Assembly (NCBI GenBank): GCA_977006965.1
Contig: OZ345369.1
Location: 2,232,001 to 2,296,000 of the forward strand
Origin: Phymatolithon calcareum
Lineage: Eukaryota > Rhodophyta > Florideophyceae > Hapalidiales
DNA length: 64,000 bases
Reading direction: 5' to 3'
Shown: positions 31,801-43,043 of the stretch, piece after piece
Position numbering within the stretch: position 1 is the first letter of the stretch
Layout: every line of letters starts with the position of its first letter
The notes under the pieces: model-generated
The model's database searches: none
Seen by the model: the letters and a program-made list of their open reading frames with translations, nothing else
Told to the model about the DNA's origin: nothing
Program-made: the position numbers and the translations under genes

Positions 31801-32439
31801 GGCTCCAAGACTGTCTTTGGTTGTAGCACAATGGTGTTACGCGACCATCCTTCTCAACTGTGAATTTACGCGGGTGTTGTCTGAAAGAGGACATTTAAAT
31901 CCAACCAATGGAGTAAGTTCATGTAAGCAACGTACAAGTAATCCAGATGAATGGTCGTAGACAGAAGTGTGCAGTGGATGTTTCGGACTAGCATATAACT
32001 ACGACCACACACCAATTGTTAGGTAAGCACGAAAGAGAACGTGCAACTTTCGTTAAGCAGTATTCACAACGTGGAACAGCCATCCCCAGTAAATTGTGAA
32101 CGTTTCCTGCATTCGTCTACAGTAACTCAAGCAGTTACTTTACGCCCTAAGCCACACTCTTGTATTGGTGATGCCGATTAACGCCCGAATGTCATCGCGC
32201 GTGGTCGCTTTCCGGCTGCCACCGACTGTGGCCCCGAGACATAACAATGGGTATCGATCCATGCGGGTCACCGGCGGTAGTTATCTTGTAGAGGTGTGCA
32301 TGCCATCATCGGTAGTCTGCACGCAGAGTATGATCTCAAGGGGTAGGTGATGGCAGGATTGAGGTGGGCAAATCAGAGAAGATTGCCGTACCTCCGCACC
32401 GTCTCTGGCCTTGCTGCTATGACAAAGGGTGTTCTTCGA
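31801..32439. other. Interval without recognised gene
   Basis: No coding family or repeat was recognised. Confidence 0.45.
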
Positions 32440-32960
32440 AAAGGGTATTGAAACTTTACGGGAACTGAAGTGTACGGAAAAAGGAAAAACTGAGTAGCGA
32501 TAGTTGTTGTAAACTCAAAAAATATAACTCGGAAAGTTTTCCCGTGTTGGTTTAGTTCGGCAAAGCTTGTTTGATTCTCCGAAAGGTAAAGTAATCAATG
32601 TTTCTTCGCCCTGTGAGTCTTTAGAATGTAACCAATACGGCCGACACATCGATAAACTCAACTCACGGAGTGTGAAATCGACGCCTGTCAGACACTGTAG
32701 TGAACATAGAAGGCTTGTAGGAGGCTCAGAAAGGGTCTTAGCATTCGACTCCAGCAGGTTCGTACCACAGGAATGCTCCACTCGTTAAAAGCGACTTGTT
32801 CAATTGATGCAAGCCAGAACTGAGCTCCCGTCTGTTGATTCCGCGCCGCAACCGTTTCTCCGCGCTCGTATGACTACTCAAAAGGTATACCTCCTGTTGC
32901 TTTGGTCCTGACCCTTTCGCGCTCTTCGTCCATGTCCGGATATACATGATGATGATCATG
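32440..32960 (-). repeat. Direct duplication, unit 1
   Basis: About 500 bp closely similar to 33550-34045 in the same orientation. Both include an identical or nearly identical block around AACTCAACTCACGGAGTGTG and CAAGCCAGAACTGAGCTCCC. Read on the minus strand, both copies show a GAQFWLASIEQV segment in frame, so the repeat may derive from a coding sequence; unit 1 has in-frame stops. Confidence 0.8.
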
Positions 32961-32999
32961 ATTGCTCCAAGTCGGATCACGACGTTGAGAAACTACCCG

Positions 33000-33549
33000 G
33001 CTGCTCGGCAAATACGATGGATGATGCTAGATGCCTAATAGGCACTTTTGTATCACAAGATCCGTTATCGTCTGAACTATCATTGTCTACACCCTCTCCG
33101 TTCTATTCTTTCTCGTGTTTATCAGCCCTTGACTTCATTGCAGTGTCTCTGCACTATCTTTATCGCGGAAAATAACGCTGCGTGTAGCGCGGAAGAGGCG
33201 ACTCGGTTCCAGACAACTAATACAGTCTTTTTCAAGTCTGAGTCTATCAATTCGTCGTACGCGTTTTGTACTACGTACATTCGAGAGCTGAGATTAGATT
33301 TCAGCTTATGTAGCGTTTTTTAAGCCGTTTTTATTTTCTTTTGTTCGTTTATTGGTTCGTGAGACAATAAAGATAATTTGCAGCTCTAATATCTCGTAGC
33401 TAGCATCTGCACGTTCATTAAGCTCTCCGATAACAACCGTACAGCCTCTAAGAACAGTTTCTTGTCTTCGTCTTTTGCCAGTTTTTCACTTGTTCGCCAT
33501 GCACATAGTGCGTTTCGGGCCAGATTGGGCAACGTTTTCACTCGGCGAA
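33000..33549. other. Spacer between the direct duplication units
   Basis: A 91-codon plus frame (33048-33323) without known relatives and a polyadenylation-like CAATAAAG near 33365. Nothing else recognised. Confidence 0.4.
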
Positions 33550-34045
33550 CGTTACTGGACCTGAAATGTGACGAAAAACGAGAAAATGAGGAGCGATAGT
33601 GTTGTAAAGTCTAATTATAACTCGGAAGTTTTCCCTTGTCGGTTTTGATCCGGAAATATTCCTTGATTCTCCGAACGGTAAAGTAATCAATCATTCTTCG
33701 CCCTGTGGCTCTTTGGAATGTAACCAATACGGCCGACACAATGATAAACTCAACTCACGGAGTGTGCAATCTAAGCCTGCCAGAAGGCTTGTAGGAGGCA
33801 AAGAAAGGGTCTTGGCATTCGACTCCAGCTTGTTCGTATAACAGAACTTTCACTTTGACAGGGATCTTCCGCTCGTCACAAATGACTTGTTCAATTGATG
33901 CAAGCCAGAACTGAGCTCCCGCCTGTTGAGTACGCGCCGCAACCTTTTCTCCGCGATCGTATGAACACTCAAAAGATATACCTCCCGTTGCTTCGGCCCT
34001 GACCCTTTCGCGATCCTCGTCGATGTCGTGATATAGATATGCTCC
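33550..34045 (-). repeat. Direct duplication, unit 2
   Basis: The better preserved copy: the minus frame 34051-33755 is open for 98 codons (DEDRERVRAEATGG, then GAQFWLASIEQVI). Function and family unknown. Confidence 0.8.
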
Positions 34046-34254
34046 CGTCATCTAGACTGCTGATTGCAATCCCCAGTTAAATGGATCAGCTCACAGAGTG
34101 TATACTCACGTAACCATTTCCTGGAGGGCCTCTATTTTAGACCTACTGATGACAAGAGTTGCAGAAGACTTAATGCATTCCACGACGGCATCCTTGTTCT
34201 ATGGCGGCACAGGGACCGTGAGAGGCGTGAGGCTGAGATCGGGTCAAAATTTTA

Positions 34255-35464
34255 AAAACCCTGTTTCACTTTCGACAAGGAATTGCTTACCTCGTTTACT
34301 AGAAGCTTGTTCTGATCGTGTTCGTTCAACTTACGCACTAGACTACCACCTCAAACAAAGTGAAAGTAATGAAAGTGGGTCCACGGTTCCGGCGACGTTC
34401 CACATTGCGTCTGCTGACACAAATCACGAAACTTCGCCACATCGGGCAAAGACATCCCGAACCAGTCCAAATAAAATATGAAGTACTTGTTCTTATTTGC
34501 GCGAGAGAAATTGTCTGCCTGTATGTACAATGTTTGTAGATTTCTTTCACGCGTAGCCTTCTGTGACAGGAAGCGATGAACTGCCTCTATGATATTGATG
34601 GCGCCAGTTTGGAACTCTTCGGACATCAGATGTAAGAAAACGTTCTGGTGTAGAAGATTCTTCTTTATCCCAATAAGATGTACTTTCATACGTTCACATC
34701 TCAGTCCCTTGGTCTTGACGACGAGATGAAGGAGGTCGTAAGCCGCTTGATCTGCCCCGTCGACGATAACGGAGCAGTATGACTCTGAATCTCTCTGTGC
34801 CCGATCGCCTTTTTTGCATACTCTTGGCGTTCTCGCATAATGAACTGAATATGAGCGGCCTTTTCCAGTTTAAAAACTTTCCCCTTGTATAACCGAGTCC
34901 CCCTTTTGTATGTTCGTTATGTTAATATTCTCACTCATGGAACTTCGCGAAAAGATGGAGCTTCTTGCACTTGATTTTCGAAGAGAACGTCTTCCAAACA
35001 GTGTGAAAGTATGACTCATATACATGACGGCGAAGGGAGGAAGAGTGCTGAGGGTAAGAATTCTGAACAAACAGTGTGTACACATCGCTTTTGATGTGGT
35101 AGAGGAGATGCACTTCGTCGCAGTCCGGCATATTGTCATCACAAGAATCGGAAAGGTGGTCGAGAAAGACCAACACGGCAATCTTTGCTGAATCAGCTAA
35201 AGTGTATCCCGGATGAAACACAACGTTTGGAGAAGCTCGTGCGCTCGAAAGCTGTTTAACCGCAGCAATGACAGAGTTAGAGAAGCTGAGTATTTGAGTC
35301 AAAAAGTTCTGACAAACTGGACTGTCGGCGAAGACGAAATTTCCGTCACTATGTAGGAAGGAGATCAACGATATCATCCGATTGGTATAGGACATGTTCA
35401 GATACTCACTTCCCTTGGATTGGACCATGTCCTTGTCCAAGCGTTTCACACACCGCAGCTTCAT
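34255..35464 (-). pseudogene. Decayed DUF7869-like gene
   Basis: From 35464 the minus strand gives a 178-codon frame with a DEVHLLYHIKSDVYTLFV segment, then, after frame changes, VIVDGADQAAYDL near 34740-34770, KVHLIGIKKNLLHQNVF and LQTLYIQADNFSRANKNKY near 34490-34530. The combination of a DGADQ motif, a helical transition and Q-x-DN followed by ENKN-like wording recalls a large uncharacterised family labelled DUF7869, common in repeat-rich algae, oomycetes and cnidarians and RNase H-like in appearance. The family name is from memory. Two or three frame breaks are present; the last third is not recognisable. Confidence 0.5.
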
Positions 35465-37885
35465 GCAACATATTCACCAATTACTCAAGATTTCACAAGG
35501 TTTGCTGGCCAGGAGGTTGCGTTTCTTCACATGCTCGCTCTGGGGAGACTTGGAACGTGACGTTCCTTTTGTAAAATTGTACTGTCTCGTAATTGGTCTC
35601 AACGCTTTGATCGACGGCGAATGAAATGCAGATGAGGTAGAGAGTGGCTGCCGTGTCGTAGTGGGAATGAAGCTTCGCGGAGGAGGAATAGAAGTAGAAT
35701 GGCCGTTCTGAATTTCGTGCAGAAGGTATATAATCAACGAGGGATGTCAAATGAAAGGCTCCATTGCCAGAGTTGAATGTTGAGAGAGAAAAGGATCGAA
35801 GTTGCGAGAGCGGTTTTGGTCAGATTATTTTCATAACGAAATTTATAGAATAGAGAGGCGGCAGAAATGATATGAACTTATTACATTCCCCGGGCTCTAA
35901 CTTGCAGTGATGTGTCACGAAGAAGCAACAAAAACGTTTGTGGCAAAGCGCTTCCCCTGTATATCCTGACGCGGGCTGACGTGTGCATCAAATGTAAGCA
36001 GCATTACTGAGCAACAAGAACCCTGAAGGCACTTGATTGTTCATTCTTTTTCTTTCGCCTTCTTTGATCCCCAACTGGAGCCTTAATATTATAGAGGGAT
36101 TCGCGATTTACTCTGTTTTTCCGCTGCGGGCCAAATAACGAATGATTTCAGTTTCTTTTTACAGTGTTTAGATAATGTAGAACATAATATGTTTCCTTGT
36201 TAATAGCTATAGTATTTGATGGAAATCGTGTTCGACTGCTTGACAATTACAATGTTTAAGTATTCCCACATTATTGCTTTCAGCTTCGCCTCCTCACTCA
36301 AGAAGTTTGCCTTGGTTTTTTCAGCTTAAACACTGCCTTTACTTGGCCTTGAGTGAAAGATCATACTGTTCTGGTACATGCATAACGTCATAGGACATGA
36401 AACCAGTTAGATGAAGATAGGTTCCCTCTTAATTTGCAACACTTTCCAATTTCCACTTATTTTGGGCAGTCATTTCACCGGAAACCACAACATTTACTGT
36501 GATATTTCCACCATTGCTTCTATGACAAGAGACAGGAATCACTATTGTACTGCTCAGCAGCATAGGTTTATTATCTCGTCATCTAGGAACACTTGACAAC
36601 ACAAATGTACTTGTGCTTCACACCTGCATAATACTGATATGAGAGCTCTGCCATTGGAGATAGGAAGAATGAAATTTTCGCTTAAAAGAACATTTCAAAA
36701 CCAGTGCGAAATGTGGACATGGACAGTAGGATCACGAATCTCATTCAGAGATATCCATGTTGGATTTCAATGTTTATCACCGTTTTGCCAGACGGCATTA
36801 CATATTCAGTCCGAGACGTACACAGCATCCGTGTTCCACATCTCTGGTTGATTTTACATTAATAGATGCAAAACTTGATTTTAATTTCTCTCCTAGTTCC
36901 GCACGTGAATATAGGCTGTTGTTAACGACATTAAAGTACTATTGTACAATGTATCTACTTGGACTTATTTCATGTCCTGATTCTTTCATAAACTTGTAAG
37001 AACAGCGTATTGTATTGTGCTAAGTCGGCATCCCGAGCTGAACCCCTAGTCGTCTACGTCCCGAAGCTTTATTGGCGAGTTATGAGATCGGTGACACTAT
37101 AAACAAATTTAGCGATTCAATCCAATTTAGCAGAAACTCGACTTGGCATTTCAAGTTTTTGTTTGCGCTGTTCTGCCCAATTACATATCGCATACAACGA
37201 TTAGGTGCAAACATAAGATCTTCTGAACAGCACTTATAGATCTACATTCAAATCTAATGTATGAGCATTAAAATGTAGATCTGGCTCACAAAAAGGGTGG
37301 GTCGCCCAGCCTTCCGGCTCGCGGTTCTGGTCCGGATGGAACACTCTTTGCCCACGCCAGAGGCAGCCAGTGATGGATTCTTGGAAAAAACTATAAGATC
37401 AGTGCTACCAATGCGCATCTTCCGGCACATCTGCGATATCGACGACCAATGCAATGCGCCCCGCGACAAATTTGACCTCCACACGTGCAGAACGTGCAAG
37501 GAATGGGGTTACAAAATTTGCAGTGCAAGCGTGGCACGCAAAGATTGCACATCAGAGTTACTCGCGCAGTCCGGTCACTTGTCGCCTTCATTGAAACACG
37601 ACAATTGCGACGTCGGAAGAACTCAGTACATGCTGTATGATACCGGTACCGGTGTCATACAGAACGTTCCAAATTTCAAATTTTGCAGGCCGTTCTATGC
37701 CACATTGACGTACATCAGACATTACAGAAAACATACCTGTCAGATCAAGAGTGGCATCATTTTATTGACTTGAATCTACTGGGACATGCACATATAGAAT
37801 GGAAGATCGGGTTGGGATATTTGATGATTTTATTTTTGAGAGCTCCCAAAGCCTCACCTTGGAGTAACGGGGCAGCTCTTGCATA
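35465..37885. other. Interval without recognised gene
   Basis: AT-rich, short frames only. The longest (37297-37773, plus, 158 codons) overlaps nothing recognisable and has several Cys residues but no convincing zinc-binding order. Confidence 0.5.
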
Positions 37886-40240
37886 ATCTCTACGCTATAG
37901 TCATCTGGCTGCTCAAAACGTTCTTGATTCGTAATTCTCTCCCAACAAGAGCTCCGGTAAGTCTCTTGCACTCAAACTCAATTTCTGTACTCATCTTCGA
38001 TGACGCTAGAGTACGTTGTAAGGCGACTAGTTCGACCACCGCGGTAATCCCACAGTACGCACCCAACACTGATTTCCTCCAAAGGGGTGCTCGGTTGAAT
38101 GTCAACCTTAGGCACCTTAAACGTGTTGTTCTTTCTCCTATGTAAAGGATCCCTGGTAGCTTGCCTTCAATAGGAATCTTCATTGACCTGCCTTCTTCTT
38201 CCTTTTCCCATACCTTAGTTGTTTCTTCTCTCCTCGTCTTCTTCGTGACAGATCCCTCCTGGGATTTCTGAAGGGCTTGTCGCAAGTCTTCATACATCTT
38301 GAGATATTCAATATCCTTCATTGCTTCCTTTACGTCCTCATCTCTTCCAACGTACTCTTCTGTTTCTTCAAGGCGCTTTTTGTGCCTTACCAGGCTTAAT
38401 GCAAACCTTTCTGCTTGATGACGTCTCCTCATCTTTGGTGGTCCCAGTCGGCACAGAACTCGCATTCGGTCCCGGCGGTGTTCGGCATACTTTCCGAAAA
38501 CATTTTTGTAGAACAAGCCCTCTGCCGACTCGATTGCCGAGAGCAATCGATTTGTCATTGGAGTAACGTGTAACGCATACTCCCATTTCGGGATAATTAG
38601 CGACTTAAAGATCCTGATGCATGTCTCCGGTTTGAATCCTCGAACATTCACTCCAAGCTCCCGCAGCTTATGTATGCATCCTGCAGCATTTCGAACTCTT
38701 GCTATGGCCGTGTCATCCGTAACACCCTTGTTATTCATGCTTACCCCAAGATACGAGAGTCTCCAGGCTTGATATAGTTCTCGTCCTGCCAAGTAAAACG
38801 TGTGCTTCTGAAGTCCTTTGTACTTAAGAACTTCGCTTTTTCCTGGTTTTGTGTTCCATTTCATGCCATTTTCGCTTGCCCAACTGGTCGCTATATCAAG
38901 AAGTTTCTGCATTCCTCGTCCTGTCTTCGCTTGAAGCTGGACATCATCTGCGAACAATTGCACAGGACTTTCTGAAACGTTCCTGTCTGTCTTGGAGACG
39001 GCTTCTGCGAATGTGTCCATGAATATATTGTATAGGCATGGACTAAGCGGGGAACCTTGAGGTACTCCTCGGTCGATGATACACCACGTTTCTGTCTCGT
39101 CTCCAGCTGATGTGACCCACGATGGTTTTAACAGGTACGCAACCATCCTTGCTATCTCTTGGGGAAGTTTCTCCTTCAGCCTCTTCATGAGGATATCCCT
39201 GGGCACACTATCGTATGCTGCGGATAGGTCAAGAACTGCCATGAACGGATGGCCCTTTTTCATTGAACTTTTTGCCCGGAGTATAGCGAGATAAGTGCTT
39301 CTGTCTTTCCGAAAACCCAGCTGAACCTTATTGAAGCGATAGTTCTCGCGTATGTATGCATCTAGAGCTGAGTCGATGATTTTCCTGGCTTGACTTAAAA
39401 GAGATATGGGCCTGTAGTTTGCTGCTACATGAGCTGGGCCTTTCTTGTATAAGGGAATCAGAGTTGCTTGGCGCCATGCCCGAGGAAGACATTTGAGTCT
39501 CCCGCATGTTTCCCATAATGCTAGCATTATTTCGAGCCCCGCTTCTTTGTTCGCGTGCAACATTTCGACCGCAATTCCGTCTGGACCTACCGCCTTCCCC
39601 TTCGGTGCTCTGTTGAATGCTCTTGCGATGTGCCGCTTCATTGCCCTATTGAGTGCAAACGTACGCAACGGCATATTCCAGTCTTCTTCCGCCTTACAAA
39701 CACTTGAGATGTATGCTGAGAATTTGCTTGGGTGCACAGGAGCCCCGAGAGCTTTGTTTGTTCCTTTCCTCCGTGCTTTTGATTTCATGATCTTGCTTGT
39801 GGTGTTCGCCGCCTCGCTCGGCCCCATTTTCTCAACCTCATGAAGATATCTTTCAAATTGGTCGCATTTGGCTTTTCTCACCTTCTTCTTTAACAGCATT
39901 TTCACCTCTCGGAGGGCTTCTTTGTCACTTTCGAGGCCTCGTGTCAGCCTTATTGAAACTTTGGCTGAGAAACCGCCTAAAGGAGATGATGGAAGATCGG
40001 GTTGGAGGACCCATGTTAGGAATGGATTCATCCTATATTATGAACTTCATATTTCTAATCTCTTGTGTCAAGCTCCGTGTGTAACCATTCCGCTCAAATG
40101 CAGCGGACAGCATCTCTGCTGTCTTATTAGTACACCATAGCTTAGATGGGGGCTTTTCTAAGTTGAAAATGGCTACCTGATTTCTCTTTTTCCCATTAAT
40201 AACTCCGTCTTTATGCGCAGACATTCCGATGTTCACTTGT
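37790..40240 (-). mobile_element. LINE element body
   Basis: Contains the RT frame and, upstream in a different frame at 40236-40033, a short piece (WCTNKTAEMLSAAFERNGY) that probably belongs to the same ORF2. The 3' flank below 37890 holds AATAAAA-type signals near 37750-37760. Target duplications were not found. Limits are approximate. Confidence 0.7.
37890..40031 (-). CDS. Non-LTR retrotransposon reverse transcriptase, 713 codons
   Basis: One uninterrupted frame. In order: N-terminal helical region; KGKAVGPDGIAVEMLH (motif 0/A of LINE RT); NYRPISLLSQARKIIDSA; QLGFRKDRSTYLAIL; AVLDLSAAYDSVPRD (first catalytic Asp); DRGVPQGSPLSPCLYN; VQLFADDVQLQAK (catalytic Asp pair); GMKWNTKPGKSEVL; RLSYLGVSMN; then a thumb and C-terminal domain ending LRCLRLTFNRAPLWRKS. 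No apurinic endonuclease domain precedes it in frame, so the copy is 5' truncated or broken upstream near 40032. LINE RTs prime on nicked target DNA. The minus-strand fragment at 27490-28081 is a relative. Confidence 0.95.
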   Translation of the reverse strand: MNPFLTWVLQPDLPSSPLGGFSAKVSIRLTRGLESDKEALREVKMLLKKKVRKAKCDQFERYLHEVEKMGPSEAANTTSKIMKSKARRKGTNKALGAPVHPSKFSAYISSVCKAEEDWNMPLRTFALNRAMKRHIARAFNRAPKGKAVGPDGIAVEMLHANKEAGLEIMLALWETCGRLKCLPRAWRQATLIPLYKKGPAHVAANYRPISLLSQARKIIDSALDAYIRENYRFNKVQLGFRKDRSTYLAILRAKSSMKKGHPFMAVLDLSAAYDSVPRDILMKRLKEKLPQEIARMVAYLLKPSWVTSAGDETETWCIIDRGVPQGSPLSPCLYNIFMDTFAEAVSKTDRNVSESPVQLFADDVQLQAKTGRGMQKLLDIATSWASENGMKWNTKPGKSEVLKYKGLQKHTFYLAGRELYQAWRLSYLGVSMNNKGVTDDTAIARVRNAAGCIHKLRELGVNVRGFKPETCIRIFKSLIIPKWEYALHVTPMTNRLLSAIESAEGLFYKNVFGKYAEHRRDRMRVLCRLGPPKMRRRHQAERFALSLVRHKKRLEETEEYVGRDEDVKEAMKDIEYLKMYEDLRQALQKSQEGSVTKKTRREETTKVWEKEEEGRSMKIPIEGKLPGILYIGERTTRLRCLRLTFNRAPLWRKSVLGAYCGITAVVELVALQRTLASSKMSTEIEFECKRLTGALVGRELRIKNVLSSQMTIA

Positions 40241-42656
40241 AATAGAAAGTTACATTTTTGTAGTCTCTAGCATTTGAATTCTTTGCTTTTTCGACGCAAT
40301 ATAATGAAAGAGTTGGTGTAAATCTCAATGAAGACCATGCCTGGGAGCTTTTTAATTTGTGAGAAGACACCTTGGTCAACCGAAATGTCCGGCCCTCGAC
40401 GTGGAATTTCTTTCGTCGGATCTTAGAGCCTCCTTTGATCTGTGAACAATATAGGAGAGAGTGGACTGTTCGGACATACCGCTCTGGTTTCAGGGACAGT
40501 GGCGCAAAGTGTCTAATGAGTATATCCGTGGAACTGTTTTCATTGCTTTTCAGATCAACCACTGGAGAATCAAGACTGGACGTAATTCTTTCGCACGAGT
40601 AAGAACAGTGACGAGCTGGTATGAGAACCTGGTGTAGTTAACAGAATCTTCTGCCTTCACGAGAAGATATGTGCCAAGAGAAAGGAAAAACACTGGCAAA
40701 GCAGACACCCGCCTTTGCTGTGGGATTTGATGAAGTCCACTCAATGTATAAAGGCAAGCTCACTCATTTTCAGCATTGAGGTGGACTCGACCGGTTTTCC
40801 GCTGTGATAGCTGGAGATGAGCATCGGCAGCATACGCCGTAGACTACGGCCCGTAGTGATCTCGAGCTATACAGACCGCATTTTGGCAAAGCCTTTGGAT
40901 CTAGTTTCCCGGAGTGATTCACTGAGACTTACGCTTCTCTATTTTCTCCTAGAATCAGAAAGGAAGAGCGCCGCAAATCTTTCCGTCTTTCCAGTGATAT
41001 ATGAAAGATCCTCTTCTTGCTCTGGATGGCTTGAGCTAAGGCGGTAGCTCCTAGGATTTTATGATATGTAAAGACTCTAGATCCACGTGAACTGGAACTT
41101 TATTTCGCTCCTTCGGAACATGATTTGAAAGGCACAAACGCTGTAGGATGGCCGGAGCGTTGCGTCATAGCAGCAGTCGGAACGTTTTCCATTTCCTTCT
41201 GGGATGATGGAAGTGGAGATCCGGCGAAATGTCTGAACTGTCTGATTTGCTCAGTTTCTGTCGATGACGAGGAAGACGCTGGATGAGAACAGTTTCAGCT
41301 TGAAATTTGCAAAACTTTAGCCGTTTTACCGGTTGAATTAGATGCTTTGTCGATGGCAGGGCGAAGTTCACCTATCGCCATAGTGGTATTGATTGAAGAT
41401 TGATCGAAACAAAGTCTGATATCGTCACTATATATGTTCCCAAATCGCTTTCCGTTCTCTGAAAGTAAAGGTAGGGAACGACGTTAAGATATTTCCTACT
41501 CGATATTGGTTTTTGGTGAAAAAGACCGTTTGAGTCCACGACTGGACTGGGAAAATTAGTCCTGCTACACAGATTTTGCATGGGACTGGTTTTTCTAATG
41601 GTGTGTCTTTCGGTTTGTCAGTTTGTATCTTTCTTCTGAATAGTGCGTGAGGAAAGGAGTACTGGTTTTCCTTGTTCGAAATGGCTCGCTGGAAGACAGT
41701 ACCGAAGTCCCGATTCGTCAATAGTACATTCACAGGGAATATTTTCGCCGTTTCCAGTATACGCTCAAATTGTAAGTCATTTCTCTCCTGAGCATGAATA
41801 TTCTTCATTTTATAGTAGAAAAATCCCTCTCCAATATCATTTCATTGCGCGCTACCGTCGAGACGCAAGGCTTTCAACAATTCGGGAAAACCATACCCAT
41901 TAACGCATTGTGTGCTGAGCTTATTCAAACCGGGTCTGTGGTATAGTTTTACGCTGAAGCTCTTGTCCACTGTAGCATATAGTGTCATACGCTCATGATA
42001 TAAGTATCAATGTTTTCTGTTTATTGAAAGTGAACCAGAATGCTCAACTGGTTATAGCCTCCGAAGAGATACCAGGGATTAGACTGTACTGGATAACGGA
42101 GGTGGAATGATGACATCACAACTTGAAATAGACGAAGAGATAAACCTCTTAGTAGAGTACATTCGCACAGAACTTTTATTGAGATCGCGTTGACTAGTGC
42201 ATTAGAAACAGACGAAGGACAAATTTTCACTTTCAGGTATAAAGCTAATAGAGGGTTTCTTTCAGAGCGAATGATCATCAGAAGTGTATATTACGAGCAG
42301 CAGTTACTTCATCATCAATAGAAATTCGTCTGGAATATCAAAAGATCTATCTCGAGAAGAAAATGACGTTCTAGCTTACAAATCTACATACATTCGCAAC
42401 TCTTCCCGACAATTTCGACAAAAGCAGTTGTGAACTGACAGATTCTCAACTCAAAGAAAAATGCTAGTCAGAGAAAAAGTATTACCTACTTATACCTCTT
42501 CATGGAATAAGCACGGAAATAAGAAATTCTCCCTCTCCCAATGGAAATCTCCATCTAGAAATCTTTGAATCCCTATTCAACGAACTAAATCTTATCCGCA
42601 ATAAAGAAGAGAAGGACGCATTGAAAGTGGCTGTATATGTGATAACTCGATATTAA
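40241..42656. other. Interval without recognised gene
   Basis: Several minus-strand frames (40233-40562; 41372-41581; 41428-41808) are open but match nothing recognised. The first may be upstream LINE sequence. Confidence 0.45.
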
Positions 42657-43043
42657 CCCTCTCGTACTGCACATCCGCTTGTGGACAAATCTGTCCTGTT
42701 TGGGTCATTCTTATTTTGCGGATACTTTTTGCAGATTTTATTGTTAAAATAATTCAATGATAGTCCATTTCGGGTCTTAAAATCCACCTTTCGGGGTATT
42801 GATCGCTGTTACTGAGACCCAGCACCATTTTAATCTACGTTCGTCGTACCATTAGGGTCTTAGGAATTTTATGTGTGCAGTTTTTCAGACCACGAGTAAG
42901 TTTTGTTGGATCTATACAGTAGAGAGTGACGTACACAGGAAGGAAGCAGTTCAGAAGCATTACCATCTGAATCACAGAGAGCGCATACATTTTGACATCA
43001 TCAAGTTCTCGGATTGGACGTCCGGTGCAAGGGAAGCACAAAG

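Noticed and set aside
37297-37773. 158-codon plus frame with many Cys residues
   Set aside because: Cys spacing does not fit a known zinc-binding order and no other support was found.
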